A stretch of DNA of 45,987 bases, taken from Sutterella sp. (GTDB lineage: Bacteria; Pseudomonadota; Gammaproteobacteria; Burkholderiales; Burkholderiaceae_F). This document shows positions 25,528 to 34,786 of the stretch, one piece after another. Position 1 is the stretch's first letter. Each line of letters opens with the position of its first letter. The translations under genes and the position numbers were made by a program. The notes under the pieces were generated by a model, which was not told the DNA's origin, made no database searches, and worked only from the letters and a program-made list of their open reading frames with translations. The DNA lies in assembly GCA_019418605.1 (NCBI GenBank), contig DYBN01000057.1:1-45987 (forward strand), in the 5' to 3' direction.

Positions 25528-26478
25528 ATGGTTTCGGACAGTCTGAAGGTCTTCTCAGGCAACGCCAATCCCAAGCTTGCCCATGCGGTGGCGCAGTATC
25601 TCAACATTCCGCTCGGCCGCGCCACGGTCAACCGCTTCTCCGACGGAGAGGTCATGGTTGAAATCAACGAGAACGTCCGCGGCTGCGACGCGTTCGTGCT
25701 GCAGAGCACCTGTGCGCCCACAAACGACAATCTGATGGAGCTGATGATCATGGCCGATGCCCTGCGCCGCGCCTCCGCGCGCCGCATCACGGCCGTGATG
25801 CCCTACTACGGCTACGCCCGTCAGGACCGCCGTCCGCGCTCGGCGCGCGTGGCGATCTCGGCCAAGGTCGTGGCCAACATGCTGCAAAGCGTGGGTGTTG
25901 ACCGCGTGCTCACGATGGATTTGCACGCCGACCAGATTCAGGGCTTTTTCGACGTCCCGGTCGACAACATCTACTCGACCCCGGTGTTGCTCAACGACCT
26001 GCTCTCGCACCAGTACCCCGATCTGATGGTGGTCTCGCCCGACGTGGGCGGCGTGGTGCGCGCCCGCGCGATGGCCAAGGAATTGGGCGTTGATCTTGCC
26101 ATCATCGACAAGCGCCGTCCGCGCGCCAACGTCGCTGAAATCATGAACATTATCGGCGAAGTGCGCGGCCGCACGTGCGTGATCACCGACGACATCGTCG
26201 ATACCGCCGGCACCCTGTGCAACGCCGCGGGCGCGCTCAAGGAGCGCGGCGCCACGCGTGTTCTCGCCTATGCGGCGCACCCGGTCTTTTCCGGCAACGC
26301 GATCGAGCGCATCAAGAATTCAGCCTTGGACGAAGTGGTGGTCACCGACACCATCCCGCTGCGTCCCGAGGCACAGGCCTGCCCGAAGATCCGGCAGCTG
26401 AGCTGCGCGCCTTTGGTGGGCGAAACGATTTCGCGCATTGCGCGCGAAGATTCGGTGAGCGAGCTCTTTAACGAGTAA
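25528..26478 (+). CDS. prs: ribose-phosphate pyrophosphokinase (PRPP synthetase)
   Basis: Prs makes PRPP from ribose 5-phosphate and ATP, feeding purine, pyrimidine, histidine and NAD synthesis. The 316-residue protein starts at ATG 25528, giving the family N-terminus SLKVFSGNANPKLA. It has the FSDGE segment (37-41), the flexible-loop YARQDRRPR, the MDLHADQIQGFFD stretch and the PRPP-binding loop ITDDIVDTAGT (219-229). The open frame extends upstream only through a GC-rich leader. Confidence 0.97.
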   Translation: MVSDSLKVFSGNANPKLAHAVAQYLNIPLGRATVNRFSDGEVMVEINENVRGCDAFVLQSTCAPTNDNLMELMIMADALRRASARRITAVMPYYGYARQDRRPRSARVAISAKVVANMLQSVGVDRVLTMDLHADQIQGFFDVPVDNIYSTPVLLNDLLSHQYPDLMVVSPDVGGVVRARAMAKELGVDLAIIDKRRPRANVAEIMNIIGEVRGRTCVITDDIVDTAGTLCNAAGALKERGATRVLAYAAHPVFSGNAIERIKNSALDEVVVTDTIPLRPEAQACPKIRQLSCAPLVGETISRIAREDSVSELFNE

Positions 26479-26561
26479 GCCGCCTTTTCATTTCATTTTT
26501 TGTCAATCTGCCCGGCGGCTGGTCGCGGCCGCGGGCACTTTTGTTTTTTGGAGAACAACCC

Positions 26562-27176
26562 ATGAAATTCGTCGCCGCTACCCGCAAGACGCAAGGTACG
26601 AGTGCGAGCCGCCGCCTGCGCCGCGAGGCCAAGGTTCCCGCCATCGTCTACGGCAACAACGCCCCCGCCACCGCCGTTGAGATCGATCACAACGAGCTCT
26701 ACTACGATCTGCAGAAGGAAAAGTTCCACTCCTCGATCCTCACGATGGAGCTCGACGGCAAGGACGAACTCGTCATTTTGCGCGCCTTCCAGATGCACCC
26801 CTACAAGAACCAGGTGCTTCACGCCGACTTCCAGCGCATTGACCCGAATTCGAACGTGACGATGCGCGTGCCGCTGCACTTCTTCGGCGACGAAAACAGC
26901 CCGGCCGTCAAGATCGACAAGGGCTTCGTGAGCCGTCTCGTGGGCGCCATCGAAGTCTCCTGCCTGCCCAAGGATCTGCCCGAATTCATCGACGTCGACC
27001 TCTCGGGCATGACGAGCCAGTCGACGCTGCGCGTGGCCGACCTCAAGCTGCCCGAAAACGTCACGGCCGTGCAGCCCGACATGCCCGTTGCGACCGTCAC
27101 GAGCATTGCCGACGACACCCCTGCGGCCGCTGCCGCCGCGGATGCCGCCGCTGCCGCTGCTCCGGCCGCCTCTTAA
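26562..27176 (+). CDS. rplY: 50S ribosomal protein L25 (general stress protein Ctc type)
   Basis: A 204-residue two-domain L25/Ctc protein that binds 5S rRNA. The N-terminal L25 domain (1 to about 95) has RRLRREAKVPAIVYG, and the C-terminal TL5 domain follows. The chain ends in an alanine-rich tail. GGAG precedes ATG 26562 by nine bases, which decides the start over an upstream TTG. It follows prs by 83 bp and precedes deaD. Confidence 0.95.
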   Translation: MKFVAATRKTQGTSASRRLRREAKVPAIVYGNNAPATAVEIDHNELYYDLQKEKFHSSILTMELDGKDELVILRAFQMHPYKNQVLHADFQRIDPNSNVTMRVPLHFFGDENSPAVKIDKGFVSRLVGAIEVSCLPKDLPEFIDVDLSGMTSQSTLRVADLKLPENVTAVQPDMPVATVTSIADDTPAAAAAADAAAAAAPAAS

Positions 27177-27364
27177 TTTCCGGCGCCCGGCACAAGGCTT
27201 GCGCCACGGGCGTTTGCCCCGCCGCAGGCCTTTCATCAAGGGAAGGCTCGCCGCTCTGCACGAAGCCCAAAGCACACGCTTTGCGCCGGTTCGTGCCGAA
27301 GGCGGGCCTTTCGGCATTTTTGACTTCGATTTTTTCCCGCGGCTTCTTTTAAAGCGCTCTGTGT

Positions 27365-27399
27365 GCACGGTGTGCATCTCTTTTTTGAGCACACCGTGC
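27365..27399 (+). other. strong hairpin in the 339-bp leader of deaD
   Basis: GCACGGTGTGC pairs perfectly with GCACACCGTGC over 11 bp with a 13-base loop containing TTTTTT. It lies about 117 bp upstream of the deaD start in a 339-bp stretch without a gene. No T-run follows, so it is not a classical terminator. A weaker CGCCCG/CGGGCG hairpin near 27182 may end the rplY transcript. Confidence 0.6.
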
Positions 27400-27515
27400 G
27401 CGCACCGGGAACCTCTGTGTTTTGTGTGCGGGTGGGAAGCGGCTCTTTGCGCGTTTTTGAGTGAAAAGCGCGACACGCCCCTTGCGCCTGCTTGTGAACT
27501 GATGTGTGGTGATTC

Positions 27516-29273
27516 ATGACGACCAATGCCTTCTCCGAGCTCGGACTCTCCGAGCCCATTGTCGACGCTCTCTCCAACCTGGGCTTTGAAGAGCCCACGC
27601 CCATTCAAAAGGCGGCAATCCCCGTGCTGCTTGCGGGCCGCGACGTGCTCGGGCAGGCTGCCACGGGCACGGGCAAAACCGCAGCCTTTGGACTGCCCCT
27701 CATCGAGCGCTATGTGCTCGGACAGGAAGCGGGCCTGCCGCAGGTGCTGGTGCTCACCCCCACGCGCGAATTGTGTCTGCAGGTGTGCGAGAGCTTTCTT
27801 GGCTTTGGAAAAACGGCGGGCATTGAAGTGGCGCCCATCTACGGAGGCCAGGACTATGCGCGGCAGATTCGGCTACTAAAGCGCGGCGTGCACGTCGTGG
27901 TTGCCACCCCGGGCCGTGCGCTTGACCATTTGCGGCGCGGCACGCTCGATTTAAGCGCCATCAAGGCGCTCGTGCTCGATGAGGCCGACGAAATGCTCGA
28001 CATGGGCTTTGCCGACGAGCTTGAGGCCATTCTCGAGGAGCTCCCGAGCGAGCATCAGACGGCGCTTTTTTCGGCAACGCTTCCGGAGCGCATTCAAAAC
28101 ATCGCGCGCTCGCACCTCAAGGACCCCGCCCACATCGTCATTGCCCGCAGCGCCACGCAGGGCGAAGCGCCCCGCATTCCGCAGACGGCCTACGTGGTGG
28201 GCCGCGCACACCGCCTTGCGGCCCTGGGACGCATTCTTGACGTGCAGTCGCCGGAACTTGCCATCTGCTTTGCCCGCACGCGCGTGGAGGTCGAAGAGAT
28301 CACCGAGGCCTTGAGAGGCCGCGGCTTTGGCGTTGAGGCGCTCCACGGGGGGCTTGATCAGGCAAGCCGCGACCGCGTCATGCGCCGCGCCCGGGCCGGG
28401 CAAATCGAGTTGATCGTTGCCACCGACGTCGCCGCCCGCGGCATTGATCTTGAAAACGTCACGCACGTAATCAATTTCGGCCTTCCCGCTTCGCTTGAAA
28501 CCTACGTGCACCGCATCGGCCGCACGGGAAGAGCCGGCCGCACGGGACAGGCGATCACGGTGCTCGAGCCCCGCGAATACGGCAGGCTTCGCGCCGTGGA
28601 GCGCATGACCCGCGGCAAGGTGGAAATAAAGAGCGTGCCGAGCTTGACCGACGTGCGCGCAAAGCGCCTTGAACTCACCCGCAGCGCCGTCACCGAAGAG
28701 CTCAACGGCAAGGACTACGAGCGCTTTCGCGTTGTGATCGAGCAGCTTTGCGAAGAGTTCGACCCCTTTGACGTTGCCGCCGCGGCCGTCGCTCTGGTCG
28801 ACCGCTTGAGCGGGGGCGAAGACGACGAAGACGAGATCCCGAGCTTTGACCGCACGATGCGCACAGACGCCCCGCGGCGCTCCGAGCGGGGCGCGCGCCG
28901 CGGCCCCTCGCGGCAGCGCGCGCCCGAAGAGGGCATGACGCGTCTATTTATCGGCGCAGGCCGCAGCATGGGCGTGCGCCCGGGCGACATCGTGGGCGCC
29001 ATCGCCAACGAGGCGGGGCTTGCCAGCCGCCGCATCGGCGCCATCGACATCGCCGAGCGCTTCACGCTCGTTGAGGTGGATTCTGACGCCGCCGACATGG
29101 TGATTGAGGCGCTGCGCGGCACCACGATCAAGGGCCGCAGCGTCGCCGTGCGCCGCGACAGGGGCCCCGCAAGGGAGCCCGGGCGCGAGCGGCGCCCCTC
29201 GCGCCGCGCGCGATTTGAAGATTTTGACGACGCGGGTGCGGACTACTTTGAAGACGCCCCCGAAGAAGGCTAA
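27516..29273 (+). CDS. deaD: DEAD-box ATP-dependent RNA helicase, DeaD/CsdA type
   Basis: An RNA helicase expected to unwind structured RNA in ribosome assembly and mRNA turnover, especially in the cold. The 585-residue protein has the Q motif near 27-32, Walker A ATGTGKT (49-55), DEAD (155-158), SAT (186-188) and HRIGRTGR (332-339). A dimerisation-like segment, an Arg-rich linker and a C-terminal RNA-recognition domain (about 470-545, starting TRLFIGAGR) follow, which is the CsdA layout. The tail is rich in Arg, then Asp/Glu. A long leader with a perfect hairpin precedes it, reminiscent of cold-shock leaders. Confidence 0.93.
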   Translation: MTTNAFSELGLSEPIVDALSNLGFEEPTPIQKAAIPVLLAGRDVLGQAATGTGKTAAFGLPLIERYVLGQEAGLPQVLVLTPTRELCLQVCESFLGFGKTAGIEVAPIYGGQDYARQIRLLKRGVHVVVATPGRALDHLRRGTLDLSAIKALVLDEADEMLDMGFADELEAILEELPSEHQTALFSATLPERIQNIARSHLKDPAHIVIARSATQGEAPRIPQTAYVVGRAHRLAALGRILDVQSPELAICFARTRVEVEEITEALRGRGFGVEALHGGLDQASRDRVMRRARAGQIELIVATDVAARGIDLENVTHVINFGLPASLETYVHRIGRTGRAGRTGQAITVLEPREYGRLRAVERMTRGKVEIKSVPSLTDVRAKRLELTRSAVTEELNGKDYERFRVVIEQLCEEFDPFDVAAAAVALVDRLSGGEDDEDEIPSFDRTMRTDAPRRSERGARRGPSRQRAPEEGMTRLFIGAGRSMGVRPGDIVGAIANEAGLASRRIGAIDIAERFTLVEVDSDAADMVIEALRGTTIKGRSVAVRRDRGPAREPGRERRPSRRARFEDFDDAGADYFEDAPEEG

Positions 29274-29327
29274 ATAAATTGACGGCGCCTTCCTTGCGCT
29301 TTTACCGACAACACACACAAACAAGCC

Positions 29328-29996
29328 ATGGCTCAGGACTACTCCCCCATTTTGCTCATCGTCGGACTCGGAAACCCCGGCGAGCAATACCGCACGACGC
29401 GCCACAACGCGGGCTTTCAGTTTCTTGATCTGCTCGCTGCCGAAGCGGGCGTGCGCTTTTCGAGCGAACCGCGCTTTTTGGGCGACACCGCGCGCTTGTC
29501 AACCAAGTCGGGCGACGTGCGGCTTTTAAAGCCCACGACCTTCATGAACCTCTCGGGCTCGGCCGTGCAGGCTCTTGCCTCCTACTTCAAGATCAAGCCG
29601 CAGGAAATCCTCGTCGTGCACGATGAGCTTGACCTGCAGCCGGGCGCGATGCGCCTTAAAATCGGCGGCGGCAACGCGGGCCACAACGGGCTCAAGGACA
29701 TCACCTTAAAGCTCGGAACCCCTGACTTTTGGCGGCTTCGCGTGGGCATCGGCCATCCGCGGCAGTTCTGCCCCCAGCAGGCCGTCTACGACTGGGTGCT
29801 CGGCACCCCTGCGCCCGAGCAGCGCGAGGCGATCGAGGCGTGCTTGAAAGCGGCGATTAAATGGGTGGAGCCCTTTGCCGCGGGCAACTTTGACCGCGTG
29901 CAGCGCGCCCTGCTCAAGTTCTCGCACCCCAAGGCAGCCTCCGACGGCAAGCAAAAAGCCGAAGGCAAGGATGCCGACCCCGCGCAGCAGGCCTGA
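29328..29996 (+). CDS. pth: peptidyl-tRNA hydrolase
   Basis: Pth frees tRNA from prematurely dropped peptidyl-tRNA. The 222-residue protein has the active-site set VGLGNPGEQY (N16), RHNAGF (H26), FMNLSG (N75) and VHDELDL (D100). It is about 30 residues longer than E. coli Pth because of a Lys/Ala/Asp-rich tail. It lies 54 bp after deaD and 62 bp before the DUF523 gene. Confidence 0.96.
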   Translation: MAQDYSPILLIVGLGNPGEQYRTTRHNAGFQFLDLLAAEAGVRFSSEPRFLGDTARLSTKSGDVRLLKPTTFMNLSGSAVQALASYFKIKPQEILVVHDELDLQPGAMRLKIGGGNAGHNGLKDITLKLGTPDFWRLRVGIGHPRQFCPQQAVYDWVLGTPAPEQREAIEACLKAAIKWVEPFAAGNFDRVQRALLKFSHPKAASDGKQKAEGKDADPAQQA

Positions 29997-30058
29997 GAAA
30001 AAGCTTTGCCCGCCCGCAACCATTGACGACACACAAACGACAAGAAGATACACACACC

Positions 30059-30574
30059 ATGGCGATTGAACTATTGATGAGTTCGTGCCTCATCGGCCAG
30101 TGCTGCCGCTGGGACGCAAAAAACGGCAAAAGCTGCGTGACGCCCACGCTGCACGTGATGCTCAACACCGGCAAAGTGGCCGTGATCTGCCCGGAGTGCG
30201 CAGGAGGCCTTGACGTGCCGCGGCCGGCCGCTGAAATTGAGCCCGGCAAAGGGGCGCAGGACGTGCTCGAGGGCGCTGCGCGCGTCGTCAACACCGAAGG
30301 CATTGACGTCGCCCCTCAGTACGTTGCAGGCGCCAGAGCCGCGCTTGAGCTCGTGCAAAAGCACGGCATCCGCGTGGCGATTTTGAAGTCCAAGAGCCCC
30401 TCGTGCGGCGTGCATCAGGTCTACGACGGCACCTTCACGGAGACCCTCAAGCCCGGACGCGGCGTCGCTGCCGAGCTTCTCTCCTCGCACGGCGTCAAGG
30501 TCTTTGACGAGACCGAAATCGATCAGGCGCTCGCGCTTCTTGAAGCCCTGCGTCAAAACCCCGGGCAGGCTTAA
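30059..30574 (+). CDS. DUF523 family protein
   Basis: A 171-residue cytoplasmic protein of the DUF523 family, function not established. The conserved cysteine segments are SSCLIGQCCRWD near the N-terminus, VICPECAGGLDVPRPAAEI and KSKSPSCG, which suggest metal or Fe-S binding. ATG 30059 is used; an upstream TTG would add 12 residues without homology. It lies between pth and ychF, probably in the same transcript. Confidence 0.85.
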   Translation: MAIELLMSSCLIGQCCRWDAKNGKSCVTPTLHVMLNTGKVAVICPECAGGLDVPRPAAEIEPGKGAQDVLEGAARVVNTEGIDVAPQYVAGARAALELVQKHGIRVAILKSKSPSCGVHQVYDGTFTETLKPGRGVAAELLSSHGVKVFDETEIDQALALLEALRQNPGQA

Positions 30575-30700
30575 AAATACGCCGGGCGCGCAAGCCCCGT
30601 CGAATACAATTGATTTGTTGTGCGCCCTGCGTGTCCTCAAGTCTCATGAAAGGGACGGGCACGCGCGGCTTGACCATCGTTTTAGCTAGAGAACAACAGC

Positions 30701-31795
30701 ATGGGATTGAAATGCGGCATCGTCGGACTTCCCAACGTCGGCAAGTCCACGATCTTTAATGCTCTGACCAAGGCCGGCATCGCAGCCGAAAATTATCCGT
30801 TCTGCACGATCGAACCCAACGTGGGCATCGTCGAAGTGCCCGATGCGCGCCTGCAGAAATTGGCCGACATCGTGCACCCGGCACGCATCGTGCCCGCCAC
30901 CGTCGAATTCGTCGACATCGCGGGCCTTGTTGCCGGCGCAAGCAAGGGCGAGGGACTGGGCAATCAGTTTCTTGCCAACATCCGCGAGTGCGACGCCATT
31001 GCGCACATCGTGCGCTGCTTTGCCGACGACAACGTCGTGCATGTCGCAGGGCACATCAACCCGCTTGAAGACATCGAGGTCATCAACACGGAGCTTGCCC
31101 TCGCGGACCTCGCCTCGGTTGAAAAGGCCCTTGCCCGCTACAGCAAGCAGGCCCGCTCGGGCGGCGACAAGGAGGCCCTCAAGCTCGTGCAGGTGCTCGA
31201 AAAGATTCAGCCCCTGTTAAACGAAGCGCGGCCTGCGCGCGCGGCCAACCTTAGCAAAGAAGAGCTTGCGATCGTGCATCCCCTCTTTTTGCTCACCCTA
31301 AAGCCCGTGATGTACGTGGCCAACGTCGACGATCACGGCTTTGAAAACAATCCGCTTCTTGACGAAGTGCGCAAGCTTGCCGACTCCGAGGGCGCGCCCG
31401 TGGTGGCCGTCTGCGCCAAGACCGAGGCCGACATCGCGGATCTCGACGACGAGGACAAGGCGATGTTCCTTGAAGACATGGGCATGAGCGAGCCGGGATT
31501 AAACCGCGTCATCCGCGCGGGCTACGATCTGCTCGGGCTTCAGACCTACTTCACGGCAGGCCCCAAGGAAGTGCGCGCCTGGACGATTCACAAGGGCGAT
31601 ACGGCCCCGCAGGCCGCTGGCGTCATTCACTCGGACTTCGAGCGCGGCTTCATCCGCGCGCAGACCATCTCCTACGACGACTACATCGCCTACAACGGAG
31701 AAAAGGGCGCGCAGGAAGCAGGAAGAATGCGCGCTGAAGGCAAGGACTACGTCGTGGCCGACGGCGACGTGATGAACTTCCTCTTTAACGTCTAA
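30701..31795 (+). CDS. ychF: redox-responsive ATPase/GTPase YchF (Obg-like)
   Basis: YchF (OLA1-like) is a ribosome-associated P-loop protein that prefers ATP and affects oxidative-stress responses. The 364-residue protein has G1 GLPNVGKS (9-16), the G3 DIAG and the atypical NVDD in place of NKxD, which explains the ATP preference of the family. A TGS domain closes the chain (VRAWTIHKGDTAPQAAGVIHSD region). The pth-ychF pairing is conserved widely. A TACAAT hexamer at about 30605 may be part of its own promoter. Confidence 0.96.
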   Translation: MGLKCGIVGLPNVGKSTIFNALTKAGIAAENYPFCTIEPNVGIVEVPDARLQKLADIVHPARIVPATVEFVDIAGLVAGASKGEGLGNQFLANIRECDAIAHIVRCFADDNVVHVAGHINPLEDIEVINTELALADLASVEKALARYSKQARSGGDKEALKLVQVLEKIQPLLNEARPARAANLSKEELAIVHPLFLLTLKPVMYVANVDDHGFENNPLLDEVRKLADSEGAPVVAVCAKTEADIADLDDEDKAMFLEDMGMSEPGLNRVIRAGYDLLGLQTYFTAGPKEVRAWTIHKGDTAPQAAGVIHSDFERGFIRAQTISYDDYIAYNGEKGAQEAGRMRAEGKDYVVADGDVMNFLFNV

Positions 31796-31807
31796 ACGCG
31801 CCGCGCC

Positions 31808-31851
31808 TTTGATTGCGCTTTGAGTGCGCTTTGATTGCGCTTTGAGTGCGT
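31808..31851. repeat. four tandem 11-bp repeats after ychF
   Basis: TTTGATTGCGC and TTTGAGTGCGC alternate twice, giving two copies of a 22-bp unit differing only at the last base. They lie between the ychF stop and its terminator and contain no gene. Confidence 0.85.
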
Positions 31852-31853
31852 TT

Positions 31854-31889
31854 AGCGCCCGCTTTTCGCTTGGGAAAGCGGGCGCTTTT
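31854..31889 (+). terminator. intrinsic terminator after ychF
   Basis: AGCGCCCGCTTT pairs perfectly with AAAGCGGGCGCT across a 9-base loop and runs into TTTT. It faces the 3' end of hslR. Confidence 0.85.
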
Positions 31890-31918
31890 GCGTGCGGGCT
31901 CTTTGGGGCCCTGGGGCG

Positions 31919-32314
31919 TTAGAGCGAATTTTGAAACGCGCGGATTTTCCGGGCGTCGCGCTTGGTGGGACGTCCGCGGGGAATTGCCGACGCAGGCTCC
32001 TGCGCAAGGCGCCGCAAGGCGGCTGCGCGCTCTCTTAGAACCTGCGACTCGTCGGTCTCCCGGTAGAGCGTCTGCGCCTGTTTTGCAGGGCCGCGAACCT
32101 GCGAGAGCCCCTCGACATAGACCTCGAAATGCTCTTCGCCGCGGGTGATTTCAAGCAGATCGCCCAGCCGCACCTCGCGCGAGGGCTTGACGCGCTCGCC
32201 TCTGATGCGCACGCGCCCGAGCTCGATGGCGTCCTGCGCAAGCGAGCGGGTTTTGAAAAAGCGTGCGGCCCAAAGCCACTTGTCGATGCGAACGCTCTCA
32301 AGCTCTGCCGTCAT
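31919..32314 (-). CDS. hslR: S4-domain RNA-binding protein, heat-shock protein 15 (HslR)
   Basis: Hsp15 binds stalled 50S subunits that carry peptidyl-tRNA. The 131-residue product opens with the S4 domain (IDKWLWAARFFKTRSLAQDA, then GRVRIRGERVKPSREVRLGD). The C-terminal part is rich in Arg and Ala and ends in a basic GRPTKRDARKIR segment. ATG 32314 gives the family's N-terminus; the longer ORF upstream overlaps the promoter region. Confidence 0.9.
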   Translation of the reverse strand: MTAELESVRIDKWLWAARFFKTRSLAQDAIELGRVRIRGERVKPSREVRLGDLLEITRGEEHFEVYVEGLSQVRGPAKQAQTLYRETDESQVLRERAAALRRLAQEPASAIPRGRPTKRDARKIRAFQNSL

Positions 32315-32363
32315 GGTGTGTGCGTTTGAAAAGAAACCTTTGAGAGAAAACCGCGAGGAGTCA

Positions 32364-32392
32364 ATGATAGCGACGCTGCGGACAAGGCGAAA
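32364..32392 (-). promoter_or_regulatory. probable promoter of hslR
   Basis: On the minus strand TTTCGC and TATCAT are separated by 17 bp, about 50 bp before the hslR start. The 252-bp gap is divergent with kdsD; on the plus strand TAAAAT at 32526-32531 may be the kdsD -10 element. Confidence 0.45.
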
Positions 32393-32566
32393 TGCCGTCA
32401 AACCCGCCTTCCCTCCCCTTGAAAGGGAGGCCAACATCTCCTTGCGGCCGCTCTCTTTTGGGCATGTCCCGCCCCATCCATCTTTTCTTACAAGATTTCC
32501 GCAGGTGAAGGCGGGCCGCCTCCCTTAAAATCCGCTCTCAAAGCTTTTCTGCTTTTTTCGTTTGAC

Positions 32567-33553
32567 ATGACCTACACACTTGACGCCGAGGGCGCCGTCG
32601 AGCTTGGCCGCGAAGTGCTGCTGCACGAGTCGCAGGCCGTTGCCCGTCTCGCCCGTCATCTTGACAAGGCGCGCTTTGCCCGCGCCGTCGAACTCTTGTT
32701 GAATTGCCGCGGCCGCGTGGTGGTAAGCGGCATCGGCAAATCCGGCCACATCGGCCGCAAGCTTGCCGCAACGCTTGCCTCCACCGGCACCCCCGCCTTC
32801 TTCGTGCACGCGGCCGAAGCCGCCCACGGGGACCTTGGCATGATCACAAGCGACGATGTCGTAATCGGCATCTCCTACTCGGGCACGACGGCCGAGCTTT
32901 TGACGATCGTGCCCGTGATCAAGCGCGAGGGTGCAAGCCTGATTTCCATCACCGGAAACCCGCAGAGCGCGCTGTCAAAAAACGCCGACGTCAACCTTGA
33001 CGTGCACGTCGAGTTCGAGGCCTGTCCGCTCAATCTGGCGCCCACCTCCTCGACCACGGCGACGCTTGCGATGGGCGATGCCCTCGCCGTTGCCTGCATG
33101 CACGCCAAGGGCTTTACGAAGGAAGACTTCGCGCGCTCGCACCCGGGCGGCGCTCTGGGGCGGCGGCTTTTAACGCACGTCTCGGACGTCATGCGCACGG
33201 GCGAGGCGGTGCCCTGCGTAACCATGGGACTGCCCGTTTTGGACGCCGTGCGCGAAATCACCAAAAAGCACATCGGCATGACGGCCGTGGTCGACGGCAA
33301 CAGACGCGTGGTCGGCATCTTTACCGAAGGCGACCTGCGCCGCCTCATTGAAGCCAAGGGCGACATCCGGGGGATTCGCATCGAAGACGTGATGACAAAG
33401 ACCCCCTCGACCATTGCGCCCGAGGCGATGGCGGCGTCGGCGGCAAAAATTCTCGACGAAAAGCTCATCAATCAGCTTCTCGTGGTCGACTCCGAGGGCA
33501 GGCTCGTGGGGGCGCTGCACATCCACGATCTGATGAGCGCCAAGGTCATCTAG
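32567..33553 (+). CDS. kdsD: D-arabinose 5-phosphate isomerase (KdsD/KpsF)
   Basis: Converts ribulose 5-phosphate to arabinose 5-phosphate, the first step to Kdo in lipopolysaccharide. The 328-residue protein has a sugar isomerase (SIS) domain (about 35-180) with VVVSGIGKSGHIGRK and ISYSGTTAEL. It is followed by paired CBS domains (about 205-328) opening at VSDVMRTGE and IEDVMTK. It leads the LPS gene run kdsD-kdsC-lptC-lptA-lptB. Confidence 0.95.
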   Translation: MTYTLDAEGAVELGREVLLHESQAVARLARHLDKARFARAVELLLNCRGRVVVSGIGKSGHIGRKLAATLASTGTPAFFVHAAEAAHGDLGMITSDDVVIGISYSGTTAELLTIVPVIKREGASLISITGNPQSALSKNADVNLDVHVEFEACPLNLAPTSSTTATLAMGDALAVACMHAKGFTKEDFARSHPGGALGRRLLTHVSDVMRTGEAVPCVTMGLPVLDAVREITKKHIGMTAVVDGNRRVVGIFTEGDLRRLIEAKGDIRGIRIEDVMTKTPSTIAPEAMAASAAKILDEKLINQLLVVDSEGRLVGALHIHDLMSAKVI

Positions 33554-33631
33554 CCCCAGGGGCCAAGGGGGCTTCAGTGAGAGGCCCGCGGGCACGAAAA
33601 CTTTTACCGGCAACAGAACATCAAAAGTCTC

Positions 33632-34198
33632 ATGCAACAGCAATCTCAGCGCACCAAGTCCGAAGACACCCTGCGGCAGGCCGCCGCAGGCGTGCGGCTC
33701 GTCGTGCTTGACGTCGACGGCGTTCTCACCGACGGCTCGATCTGGACGGGCGCCGCAGGCGAATCCGTCAAGCGCTTTTACGCCCGCGACGGACTCGGCA
33801 TCAAGATGCTGCAGGCCGCAGGCATTGCGGTCGCCATTCTCACCGGACGTGTATCGGAGCAGACCGCCGCGCGCGCCAGGGAGCTTGGCATCACGTCCGT
33901 GGCGCAGGGACGGCAATTTAAAACCGACAGTTTTCGAGAGCTTCTTGCCGCGCACGGCTGCAGCGCGCACGAGTGCGCCTACATGGGAGACGACGTCCCC
34001 GACCTTCCGGTGCTCAAAATGGCAGGCCTTTCCGCGGCTCCGGCCGACGCCGCCCGCGACATTCTCGGCGTGGTCGACTGGGTGGCGCCCGAGCGCGGCG
34101 GCAACGGCGCCGTGCGAAGCCTTGCCGAATTCATTTTGCGCGCCCAGGGCAAGTGGGATGCTCTTGTAGAAAAGCGCTACGTCAACGGAGAGATCTAA
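33632..34198 (+). CDS. kdsC: 3-deoxy-D-manno-octulosonate 8-phosphate phosphatase
   Basis: KdsC removes the phosphate from Kdo 8-phosphate. The 188-residue HAD protein of the capless C0 type has LDVDGVLTDG (26-35), AILTGR (68-73) and GDDVPDLP (119-126). It is three bases upstream of lptC, so the two are coupled. Confidence 0.96.
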   Translation: MQQQSQRTKSEDTLRQAAAGVRLVVLDVDGVLTDGSIWTGAAGESVKRFYARDGLGIKMLQAAGIAVAILTGRVSEQTAARARELGITSVAQGRQFKTDSFRELLAAHGCSAHECAYMGDDVPDLPVLKMAGLSAAPADAARDILGVVDWVAPERGGNGAVRSLAEFILRAQGKWDALVEKRYVNGEI

Positions 34199-34201
34199 GA
34201 G

Positions 34202-34786
34202 ATGAAGGTCTATCTGCGCGACAGGGTCACGGCGAGCATCGGCATCGGCGTTCTCGTGGTGCTCGTGGCAAGCTCGTACTACTACTCCATCCGCACCGAA
34301 ATTGAAGCCAATCAGGCCTTCATCGACCGGGATTCGCCGGACTTCATCGCGCACAACATCGCCGTCACCGAATTCAACGCCGACGGCTCGGCCGAGCGGC
34401 GGCTCTTTGCCGAGTATGCCGAGCACTACGCCGACGGCCGCATGTCGAGCATCAAGCCGAGAATGGTGACGCTCTCGGCGCAAAGTCCGCAGGTGCGCGC
34501 CACGGCCGACACGGGGCAGAGCATGGACGGGGGCGAGACCTTCACCTTCAACGGCAACGTCGTCGTCACCCGCGCAGGCGACCTCAAGGATCCCCCGATG
34601 CGCTTTACCACCCCCTTTGCCACGGTCTACCCGGATACGAGCGTGCTCGAGACGAGCGCCCCCGTGGTGCTCGAGCACGGCGCGGACGTCACCACCGGCA
34701 TCGGCATCACGCTTGACAACGTGGAAAGAACAGTGAATATTCACACCAACGTCAAATCGATTTTTGCGCCCCGAAACGACGAGTAG
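34202..34786 (+). CDS. lptC: LPS export protein LptC
   Basis: LptC is the bitopic inner-membrane part of the LptBFGC extractor that hands LPS to LptA. The 194-residue protein has one transmembrane helix at about 11-28 and a periplasmic beta-jellyroll with the typical YAEHYADGR and GGETFTFNGNVVV strands. It sits between kdsC and lptA, the expected order. Confidence 0.9.
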   Translation: MKVYLRDRVTASIGIGVLVVLVASSYYYSIRTEIEANQAFIDRDSPDFIAHNIAVTEFNADGSAERRLFAEYAEHYADGRMSSIKPRMVTLSAQSPQVRATADTGQSMDGGETFTFNGNVVVTRAGDLKDPPMRFTTPFATVYPDTSVLETSAPVVLEHGADVTTGIGITLDNVERTVNIHTNVKSIFAPRNDE

